A stretch of 6,349 bases of DNA from Chloroflexota bacterium (lineage in GTDB: Bacteria; Chloroflexota; UBA5177; JANWHV01). Below are positions 1 to 5,496 of the stretch, in pieces (the stretch's first letter is position 1; each line of letters opens with the position of its first letter). Below the pieces are notes generated by a model. It saw only the letters and a program-made list of their open reading frames with translations, did not search any database and had not been told where the DNA came from. The stretch is from contig JAQBPC010000656.1 in assembly GCA_028287725.1 (NCBI GenBank), positions 1 to 6,349 of the forward strand, given 5' to 3'. The translations under genes and the position numbers were made by a program.

Positions 1-1007
1 TGGTGTCGCAGTGGCAAACCGGCGACCATATCACGCTGGTGCGGAACCCAAAATATAATTGGGGTCCCTCATTCGTGCAGTCCGGCGCACCCAAAATCCA
101 GTCACTTGTCTTCCGTCTGATAACGAACGAAGCCACCCAAACCGCGGCCTTCCAATCCGGCGAGCTCGACGAGCTTTCTTCTGTGCCGACCACAGCCATT
201 ACGCGCCTCCAGAGTTCGCATAAGTATCAGATCACGAAGTACCTGCGCCAAGGTGTTGGTCTGTTCATGGAGTTCAATATCCAGAAGGCGCCGTTCAACG
301 ACGTTCGCGTGCGCCAGGCCATCAACTATGCCATCGACAAGCGGCCGATCATGCAAATTGGCATAAACGGCTTTGGATCGCCGGCCTACGGCGTCCTTCC
401 TCCCACGATTTTCGGCTACTGGCCAGGTATCACCACCTACCGGTATAGCTACGATCAGAAAAAGGCGCTGGCATTGCTGGCACAGGCCGGTTGGGTGATG
501 AAGAACGGAACGCTGACAAAAGGCGGCAAGCCATTCACGTTCACGCTCTATACAACCAACATCGATTCCTGGAAGCGGTCGGCGCTCGTCTTACAGTCGG
601 AGCTCCAGCACATCGGCATCCAGATGAACATCCAGAACTTTGAGTTCGGTACGCTCCTCTCTAAAGCCGCTGCCGGCGTGCAACAGGCGGACTTCCTGGG
701 ATATACCTACAGCGACCCGGATATCCTCTATATCTGGTTCGACAGCAAGAATATCGGGACAGGGCTCGCCAATAGTCACGACAATGATCCGCATATCGAC
801 GCGCTCATCGCGCAAATGCGCAGCACAACCGACGCGACGAAGCGCAAAGCGGTAATCGCGGACCTTCAGCGATACATCGCGGACCAGGCGCTGTGGCTCC
901 CGCTCTGGACGAACAATAACTATATTGCCTTCCAGCCACGAGTCCACGGTTCATTCCTGGATGCAGAAGGTAACGTCATCCTGAACAACGCTACGCTTTC
1001 CTCCTGA
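1..1007 (+). CDS. ABC transporter substrate-binding protein, family 5 (peptide/nickel type), C-terminal part
   Basis: This is the extracytoplasmic solute-binding component of a peptide-type ABC importer, which captures oligopeptides or similar ligands and hands them to the two permeases encoded next. The reading frame is open to the left window edge. The GTG at position 3 is most likely an internal valine, because the family's hallmark 'GDHITLVRNPKY' follows within a few residues and normally lies some 200 residues into the protein. The signal peptide and most of lobe I are therefore outside the window. Visible family features are 'FNIQKAPFNDVRVRQAINYAID' split as 'FNIQKAPFND' then 'VRVRQAINYAID' (around residues 91-112 of the fragment), the 'YSYDQKKALALLAQAGW' segment, and a C-terminal 'ALWLPLWTNNNYIAF' strand that closes the fold. 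It ends with TGA at 1005-1007, followed by a large stem-loop before the permease genes. Family assignment is firm; the ligand cannot be deduced, and dipeptide, oligopeptide, nickel or sugar ligands all occur in this family. Confidence 0.93.
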   Translation, partial: VSQWQTGDHITLVRNPKYNWGPSFVQSGAPKIQSLVFRLITNEATQTAAFQSGELDELSSVPTTAITRLQSSHKYQITKYLRQGVGLFMEFNIQKAPFNDVRVRQAINYAIDKRPIMQIGINGFGSPAYGVLPPTIFGYWPGITTYRYSYDQKKALALLAQAGWVMKNGTLTKGGKPFTFTLYTTNIDSWKRSALVLQSELQHIGIQMNIQNFEFGTLLSKAAAGVQQADFLGYTYSDPDILYIWFDSKNIGTGLANSHDNDPHIDALIAQMRSTTDATKRKAVIADLQRYIADQALWLPLWTNNNYIAFQPRVHGSFLDAEGNVILNNATLSS

Positions 1008-1016
1008 TCTGTCTGC

Positions 1017-1070
1017 GGGAGCGGGGCTTCGTCGTATGTCTGTTCCGGACGTACGACGAGCCCGGCTCCC
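1017..1070 (+). promoter_or_regulatory. Long intergenic stem-loop between SBP and permease genes
   Basis: An imperfect inverted repeat fills most of the 96-base gap. Outer arm 1017-1022 (GGGAGC) pairs with 1065-1070 (GCTCCC). After one G/G mismatch, 1024-1028 pairs with 1059-1063. T1029 is bulged, then 1030-1036 pairs with 1052-1058, a T-G wobble follows (1037/1051), and 1038-1040 pairs with 1048-1050. The loop is 1041-1047. This gives about 22 pairs. No T-run follows (next bases GTTCGATCATTCG), so it is not a classical intrinsic terminator. The wobble makes it more stable as + strand RNA. Known precedent: stem-loops after SBP genes protect the upstream mRNA from 3' exonucleases or partly attenuate transcription, giving more binding protein than permease. 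That role is inferred here; the structure is seen directly. Confidence 0.75.
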
Positions 1071-1103
1071 GTTCGATCATTCGTATGCTGCAAGGACGTC
1101 CCT

Positions 1104-2024
1104 ATGCTTACCTTCCTGGCACGTCGCACGCTGCTGCTAATACCAATCCTGTTCGGCGTTTCTATCATCACGTTTCTCATGATTCATCTGGTGCCCGGAG
1201 ATCCCGTGCAGATCATGCTGGGGCATGCACCAAGTGGGACGGATGTTGCGGCGCTGCGCCACCAGCTTGGTCTCGATCAGGCGCTCCCGGTTCAGTACGG
1301 CAACTATGTCGTCAATGCGTTGCATGGGAATCTTGGTACGTCAATTCGCAGCGGACGCCCGGTGGTGGCCGAAATCGGCGATCGGTTTCCCGCGACCTTG
1401 CAGCTCACGCTCACGGCCATGGTCATTGCCGTCATCCTTGGCGTAGGCATTGGAACCCTTGCGGCGACGAGCCGTAGCCGCTTCATCGATAATCTTTTGA
1501 TGCTCATTGCGACAATGGGCGTATCCTTGCCAACATTCTGGCTTGGTTTACTCTTGATCTATTTCTTTGCCCTTCAGCTCGGCTGGTTCCCTGTACTGAG
1601 CGATACTTCGCTGAGAGGACTAGTGCTCCCCGCGATTACCCTGGCTTTGCCGGGCGCGGCCGTGCTTGCACGGGTTACACGCGCGAGTCTGGTCGACGTG
1701 CTGCACCAGGACTACATCCGGACCGCCCGGGCAAAGGGATTGACCCGGTCTCGCGTCGTATGGCGACATGCCCTCCGCAACGGCCTGATCGTGGTGCTGA
1801 CCATTGCCGGCCTTCAGTTCGGTGGCCTGATGGCGGGATCCGTCATCGTCGAGACTGTCTTCGGCCGCACAGGCCTGGGCAGCTTCGTGGTCAATGCTAT
1901 ACAAGCGCGTGACTATCCTGACATACAGGGCGTCGTGTTGGTCATTGCCAGCTTCTACGTAGTCATCAATCTTATCATCGACGTACTCTATGGACTGATA
2001 AATCCCCGCATTCGGGTGAGCTAA
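1104..2024 (+). CDS. ABC transporter permease, DppB/OppB family
   Basis: Inner-membrane subunit of a peptide-type ABC importer; it forms half of the translocation channel with the permease encoded next. The 306-residue length is normal for the family. A short cytoplasmic start (MLTFLARR) leads into the first membrane segment at about 9-30, ending in the family signature 'HLVPGDP'. An extracytoplasmic region includes 'LGLDQALPVQYGNYV' and 'GNLGTSIRSGRPV'. Further hydrophobic segments lie near 100-122, 132-157, 173-190, 230-253 and 276-298. The EAA loop that docks on the ATPase is at about 203-227 ('DYIRTARAKGL', then 'VVWRHALRNG'), and the C terminus 'DVLYGLINPRIRVS' is typical. The ATG start is supported by AAGGA at 1092-1096 with seven bases of spacing. 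It is followed 17 bases later by the second permease, so the two are surely co-transcribed. The substrate is unknown; a DppB/OppB/GsiC-like label cannot be narrowed from sequence alone. Confidence 0.96.
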   Translation: MLTFLARRTLLLIPILFGVSIITFLMIHLVPGDPVQIMLGHAPSGTDVAALRHQLGLDQALPVQYGNYVVNALHGNLGTSIRSGRPVVAEIGDRFPATLQLTLTAMVIAVILGVGIGTLAATSRSRFIDNLLMLIATMGVSLPTFWLGLLLIYFFALQLGWFPVLSDTSLRGLVLPAITLALPGAAVLARVTRASLVDVLHQDYIRTARAKGLTRSRVVWRHALRNGLIVVLTIAGLQFGGLMAGSVIVETVFGRTGLGSFVVNAIQARDYPDIQGVVLVIASFYVVINLIIDVLYGLINPRIRVS

Positions 2025-2041
2025 CCAGGAGGGAAACCCGT

Positions 2042-2938
2042 ATGCAGGAACAGATCCTCGCCAATGCCACAGCGGGCGAAAGCACAGCCCTGTCGCAGCC
2101 CCGCCCGCGCAGCGCGCGTTTCTTACGCCGGCTCATCAGACGCCCCCTGGCGCTCATCGGCGCCGTAATCGTGCTGCTCTTCCTCTTGACGGCGGTGTTT
2201 GGCCCAATGCTCGCACCACACAACCCCGATTACCTCGACTATTCCGCGGTGCTCGCGCATCCGTCCGCTTCGTACCCGTTCGGCACCGACGATACCGGCC
2301 GCGACATCCTCAGCCGGATCATCGCGGGCGCGCGCATCTCGCTCACAGTTGGCCTGGTTGCCGTGGGCACGGCGATGATAATCGGCACGCTGGTGGGCCT
2401 GTTCGCCGGGTATCTCGGCGGTTGGGTCGACCAGGTGATCATGCGTCTTGCCGACGTGCTGCTCGCATTCCCGGACATCCTGCTGGCGATCGTGATCATC
2501 GCCATACTCGGACCCGGCCTCGTCAATGTGATGATAGCCGTCGGTGTCAGCGCCATCCCGGTCTATGTCAGGACCGTGCGCGCCGCGGTGTTGAGCGTCC
2601 GCGAACAGGAATTCGTGGAAGCCGCCCGCGCACTTGGCGCATCTTCGTGGCGCATCATGTGGTCGCATATCCTGCGCAATGTCACGGCTCCGATTATCGT
2701 GCTGGCGACGTTGGGCGTGGGGCTCTCCATTCTCACCGCCGCCGGGCTCAGCTTCCTGGGTCTTGGCGCACAGCCGCCGACACCGGAATGGGGCGACATG
2801 CTGAACGAGGCCCAAACCTATCTACAACAGGCCTGGTGGATGGCAGTGTTCCCCGGCGCGGCGATCATGCTGGTGGTGATCGGCCTGAATCTGCTGGGCG
2901 ATGGCTTGCGCGATCTCCTGGATCCGACCATTAACTAA
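2042..2938 (+). CDS. ABC transporter permease, DppC/OppC family
   Basis: Second channel-forming subunit of the peptide-type importer, partner of the preceding permease. It has 298 residues, the usual family length. A polar, arginine-rich cytoplasmic N terminus (residues 1-33) is the OppC_N type region, followed by a first membrane segment at about 34-57 and the conserved extracytoplasmic 'YPFGTDDTGRDILSRII' (78-94). Remaining membrane segments lie near 101-124, 138-158, 160-176, 217-240 and 268-286. The EAA loop is at about 190-213 ('EFVEAARALGASSWRIMWSH', then 'ILRN'). The signature 'LSFLGLGAQPPTPEWGDML' follows at 236-254, and the C terminus 'GDGLRDLLDPTIN' is typical. Translation is supported by a strong AGGAGGG at 2027-2033, eight bases before the ATG. 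The gene ends in TAA at 2936-2938. In many operons an ATPase gene would follow; here a serine hydrolase gene does. Confidence 0.96.
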   Translation: MQEQILANATAGESTALSQPRPRSARFLRRLIRRPLALIGAVIVLLFLLTAVFGPMLAPHNPDYLDYSAVLAHPSASYPFGTDDTGRDILSRIIAGARISLTVGLVAVGTAMIIGTLVGLFAGYLGGWVDQVIMRLADVLLAFPDILLAIVIIAILGPGLVNVMIAVGVSAIPVYVRTVRAAVLSVREQEFVEAARALGASSWRIMWSHILRNVTAPIIVLATLGVGLSILTAAGLSFLGLGAQPPTPEWGDMLNEAQTYLQQAWWMAVFPGAAIMLVVIGLNLLGDGLRDLLDPTIN

Positions 2939-2984
2939 GCGACAAGGTCCGACGATCAGCGGAGCGACGCGTAGTGCAGCGACG

Positions 2985-2990
2985 AAAGGA
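2985..2990 (+). promoter_or_regulatory. Probable ribosome binding site of the serine hydrolase gene
   Basis: AAAGGA lies 12 bases before the ATG at 3003. The spacing is slightly long, but it is the only purine-rich stretch near a sensible start. An in-frame TTG at 2991 touches it directly and is too close. The longer in-frame ATG at 2901 would overlap the permease gene by 38 bases, and its extra residues look non-conserved. The ATG at 3003 is therefore preferred. Confidence 0.5.
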
Positions 2991-3002
2991 TTGACGGCAG
3001 CG

Positions 3003-3899
3003 ATGTATACAGAGATTGCGGCAGAACGAGACGCCCTGGAGCAGGCGATCGCCGACCTTGCCGGCGCCATGCCGGGCCGCCTCGGCGTCCACGTGCGCGT
3101 CCTGCCTGGGGACCTCGAAGTAAGCTTTCACGCCGACGATCTATTCCCGTCTGCTAGCGTGATCAAAATCCCGATCATGGTCGAGGCTTACCGGCAGTCC
3201 GCCAACGGCAGTCTTTCCCTCGAGGAGCTGTTGCCACTGATCCAGGAAGAGGTGACCGACGGTTCCGGGCTGCTGCAATATATGCATGTCGGATTGCAGC
3301 TCACCGTAACCGACGCGGTCGAGTTGATGATTGCGATCAGCGACAACACCGCCACCAATCTGCTGCTCCGGCGACTTGGCGTGGCAGAGGTGAACGAGAC
3401 CATGCAGCAGTTGGGGCTGACTCAAACCAGGTCGGGCGGTCCCATCCGGGTAGCAAACGGCGACACGCCCCTCGAGCAGCGATCGCGCACAACCCCGCGC
3501 GAAATAACGACGCTACTGACGGGAATAGCACAGGGAACGATCGTCAGCGCCGACGCCTGCGCTGCGATGATGCGCCACCTCGAGCACCAGCTCTTTAACG
3601 ACATGCTGCCGCGTTTCCTGCCGATTATTGCCTATCCGGAACGTGTAGGACTCGAGCAGATGCCGGTTCAGGTGGCGCACAAGACGGGCGGTCTCAGCGG
3701 CGTTCGCCTAGACGCGGGCATCATCACTGCGCACACGGCCACCGGCACACGAACGGCCGTGGTCAGCGCATTCACCGCGGACCTCGACGACGGCGAGATC
3801 TGGACGGTCGAGAACGTGGGCTGCCGTACCATCGCCGAGGTTGGCCGCCTGGTCTATGACGCGTTGCTGCACCTCCCTGATGGAGACCGCCAGGCATAG
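3003..3899 (+). CDS. Serine hydrolase of the class A beta-lactamase / DD-peptidase fold
   Basis: A 298-residue protein with the three active-site motifs of penicillin-recognising enzymes in correct order: SVIK (S52-x-x-K55; Ser is the nucleophile), SDN (113-115, within 'MIAISDNTATNLLLRRLG') and KTG (227-229, within 'VAHKTGGLSGVRLDAGII'). This matches the broad PenP-like 'serine hydrolase' group. The omega-loop region (about 140-166) has no ExxLN motif. Lining up its 'TTP' (163-165) with the TTMP of class A enzymes puts a non-acidic residue where Glu166 would be, so deacylation as in true beta-lactamases is doubtful. The N terminus (MYTEIAAERDALEQAIADL) is amphipathic and acidic, without a signal peptide or membrane anchor, which suggests a cytoplasmic enzyme unless export is non-classical. 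It lies 64 bases after the second permease gene, in the same direction, so it probably belongs to the import operon. A role as a peptidase or amidase on imported peptides or muropeptides is an inference; antibiotic resistance is not supported. Confidence 0.88.
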   Translation: MYTEIAAERDALEQAIADLAGAMPGRLGVHVRVLPGDLEVSFHADDLFPSASVIKIPIMVEAYRQSANGSLSLEELLPLIQEEVTDGSGLLQYMHVGLQLTVTDAVELMIAISDNTATNLLLRRLGVAEVNETMQQLGLTQTRSGGPIRVANGDTPLEQRSRTTPREITTLLTGIAQGTIVSADACAAMMRHLEHQLFNDMLPRFLPIIAYPERVGLEQMPVQVAHKTGGLSGVRLDAGIITAHTATGTRTAVVSAFTADLDDGEIWTVENVGCRTIAEVGRLVYDALLHLPDGDRQA

Positions 3900-3973
3900 A
3901 CGCCGCGTCAAGGGCAATTGCCGACCGAGCGTACAAGTGAAACAGCCGACCATGCCTATTCTCCCGAAGTGCA

Positions 3974-4007
3974 CGGTGTTGGAGGCACACTAGGCCTCAC
4001 AGCACCG
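3974..4007 (+). terminator. Strong hairpin downstream of the serine hydrolase gene (possible 3' end of the operon)
   Basis: Bases 3974-3981 (CGGTGTTG) pair with 4000-4007, then 3982-3986 (GAGGC) pairs with 3994-3998, with A3999 bulged and a 7-base loop (3987-3993). This gives 13 pairs, including one T-G wobble (3979/4002). The wobble becomes an A/C mismatch on the other strand, so the structure favours the + transcript, that is, the operon ending at 3899. No T-tract follows, so the structure may block exonucleases or aid factor-dependent termination rather than act as a classical intrinsic terminator. The structure is seen; the function is inferred. Confidence 0.45.
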
Positions 4008-4035
4008 AAGCATGGTCAACACGCGCCAGGCTTCG
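4006..4035 (+). other. Second hairpin, abutting the first
   Basis: CGAAGC (4006-4011) pairs perfectly with GCTTCG (4030-4035). After an A/G mismatch, TGG (4013-4015) pairs with CCA (4026-4028), leaving a 10-base loop. It shares two bases (4006-4007) with the preceding hairpin. A second CGAAG copy at 3965-3969 could compete for the same CTTCG arm. This may be part of a composite terminator or a structured 3' tail; chance pairing in GC-rich DNA is not excluded. Confidence 0.35.
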
Positions 4036-4335
4036 CCCGAGGTCCTTTAACACTGGTACGCCCAATGAATGCGGCGACCATCTCTAGTTCCGCGGCAAGG
4101 ATCTGGAAACGGCCCGCTTACCCCACCAGCTCGACAGCCATATCGTCTCGGCCAGCCGGCTCAGCCTGCTTCCGCACGCAGCGGCCACTTAATCCCTCAA
4201 TGCCCGTCCGGATTGGCCGTGAAGAAAGCTAAGCCCTGCGAGTGCCCGTGCGAGACTAATGCGGACGTGTTCAACTACCGCGGGCCACTCACTTACGCGA
4301 CCGCCCGTCTTAGGCGGGAACTTCAGTGAAAGCTA

Positions 4336-5496
4336 CTAGCCGGCAGCCCTCACGCGTTGATATAGGTCAAGCATTTGCTCGCCCATGGTTCTCACACTGA
4401 ACTTCTCCTGAACTCGGGTTCGCCCTTGCTTTCCCATTGCTATAGCTCGGTCGGGGGCGCTGAGCAACGATCCAATGGCGTCTGCAAGAGCCTCGGGACC
4501 ACGGGGAGGCACAAGTAGGCCAGTCTCACCATCGAGTACTATTGCGCTGGGTCCTGGCCCAGTACTCGCGACTACTGGTACGCCAACTGCCATAGCCTCG
4601 AGCAGGACAATGCCGAACGGTTCGCAATAGGAAGGCAGTGCGCACACTGTTGCCTGTGCCAGCAGTCGGTGTACATCGCGACGTCGGCCAAGAAAATGCA
4701 CGTTCGAGTCAATACCGAGGGAGCGCGCATAATCCTTGAGTTCAAGTTCCATTGAACCTTGGCCAGCTACTAACAAATGCACATTGGAATGCCGCGCAAG
4801 CAGCGGAGGTATGCAGTCCAGAAGTGTTGTGTGGCCCTTCTCACGTTCGAGCCGTGCCGGCGTAATGATGAGCGGGCTGTGTGCGGGAATGCCCAGTTCC
4901 AGGCGGACATCATTTTTATTTCCTGCCGCCTTCTGCACCATTGCAATGTCAATGCCGAGAGGGACTACCGAAGTTCGATGTGCTGGAAACCGTTCGACGT
5001 GTATCATCTCTTTCTTCGCAATCTCCGTCGTCGTCACAGCATGATCGACACGGTGATGAATGAGGCGATGACCGAACAGACGGACTTGGGCCCGAAGTCC
5101 CGCGTCGTCAAGATACGCCGGGCGGACAAAATGCTGTGTAAACACGAGCTTTCGTTGAGGCGCGGTGGAAAGGAGCGCACCCGCCAGGAGAGAACTCCCA
5201 AGGTGCGCATGTATTATGTGGGGACCCCATCCGGCAATTGCCCGATGTGCAGCCGGCCAATCTACTGGGAGATTTCCGCGCCCAAGCCGAAGCGTGTCCA
5301 TGGACACGCCCGCGCTACGACCACGCTCAAGCAGTTCTAAGTTTTGGTCACCACAAATAAGGCGGACTACTGCGCCTCGAGACACAATGAATTCCGACAA
5401 TTGTGCTACGTGCGCTTCTGTTCCGGCAAAGGCGTTCGAAAGCACGAGTTGCGTAATACGCAACGATGATGGAACCGCTGGATTCTCAGTGTGCAC
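4336..5496 (-). CDS. Glycosyltransferase family 4 (GT-B fold)
   Basis: A 386-residue, complete retaining-type glycosyltransferase expected to transfer a sugar from a nucleotide-sugar donor onto a growing lipid-linked glycan at the cytoplasmic membrane face. The N-terminal acceptor domain begins with a beta strand and glycine loop, 'ITQLVLSNAFAGTEAHVAQL' (14-33), and contains 'HIIHAHLGSSLLA' (93-105). The donor domain has the phosphate-contacting 'ITPARLEREKG' (R215, K220) and 'LLVAGQGS' (241-248). It also has 'VHFLGRRRDV' and the family E-x7-E motif, 'CEPFGIVLLEAMAVGVPVVA' (E292 and E300), then 'GETGLLVPP' (323-331). The start is GTG at 5494-5496, eleven bases inside the end of the upstream membrane-protein gene, with AGGA at 5504-5507 (read on the - strand) seven bases away. 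The gene ends with two consecutive TAG codons (4336-4338, 4333-4335). The sugar and linkage cannot be read from sequence. There is no membrane segment or signal peptide. Confidence 0.95.
   Translation of the reverse strand: MHTENPAVPSSLRITQLVLSNAFAGTEAHVAQLSEFIVSRGAVVRLICGDQNLELLERGRSAGVSMDTLRLGRGNLPVDWPAAHRAIAGWGPHIIHAHLGSSLLAGALLSTAPQRKLVFTQHFVRPAYLDDAGLRAQVRLFGHRLIHHRVDHAVTTTEIAKKEMIHVERFPAHRTSVVPLGIDIAMVQKAAGNKNDVRLELGIPAHSPLIITPARLEREKGHTTLLDCIPPLLARHSNVHLLVAGQGSMELELKDYARSLGIDSNVHFLGRRRDVHRLLAQATVCALPSYCEPFGIVLLEAMAVGVPVVASTGPGPSAIVLDGETGLLVPPRGPEALADAIGSLLSAPDRAIAMGKQGRTRVQEKFSVRTMGEQMLDLYQRVRAAG

Larger units (their letters stand above)
3900..4335. other. Convergent intergenic region without an intact gene
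   Basis: The two flanking genes run towards each other, so a terminator for each strand is expected here. Near the hydrolase stop there are a short GACGCCGCGTC repeat (3899-3909) and the perfect palindrome GGCAATTGCC (3913-3922). Two substantial hairpins follow (3974-4035, listed separately). Close to the glycosyltransferase stop, CCGCC (4301-4305) can pair with GGCGG (4313-4317), a 5-pair stem lacking a T-run on either strand; it is at best a weak terminator for the - strand. Open frames in between are short and start poorly. On the - strand, 4016-4228 reads as protein-like sequence broken by stops. No tRNA, insertion-sequence ends or promoter was recognised. Confidence 0.6.

Noticed and set aside
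3..5. GTG at position 3 as the true start of the binding protein
   Set aside because: The sequence right after it matches the middle of the family 5 binding-protein fold, so the gene begins upstream of the window.
2123..2815. - strand open frame of 230 codons
   Set aside because: It lies antisense to the second permease gene; its His/Arg/Asp/Gln-rich product is the usual shadow of a hydrophobic protein.
2901..3002. Longer N terminus for the serine hydrolase starting at ATG 2901
   Set aside because: It would overlap the permease gene by 38 bases, lacks a ribosome binding site, and adds residues with no signal peptide or conserved pattern; ATG 3003 is preferred.
3471..3659. Repeated CTCGAGCAG at 3471-3479 and 3651-3659
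   Set aside because: These are Leu-Glu-Gln codons in the same coding region with the same codon preference; there is no extended repeat around them.
3003..3899. Calling the hydrolase an antibiotic-resistance beta-lactamase
   Set aside because: There is no signal peptide and no clear Glu166/ExxLN motif, and the operon context is peptide import; the three shared motifs only define the fold.
3918..4232. + strand open frame of 104 codons with a TTG start in the intergenic gap
   Set aside because: It has a weak TTG start inside the GGCAATTGCC palindrome, no ribosome binding site, a Ser/Pro/Arg/Ala-rich composition typical of shadow frames in GC-rich DNA, and it runs through two hairpins.
4777..5340. 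+ strand open frame of 187 codons
   Set aside because: It lies wholly antisense to the glycosyltransferase, whose motifs are clear; its product is rich in Cys, Arg and His, with no recognisable domain.
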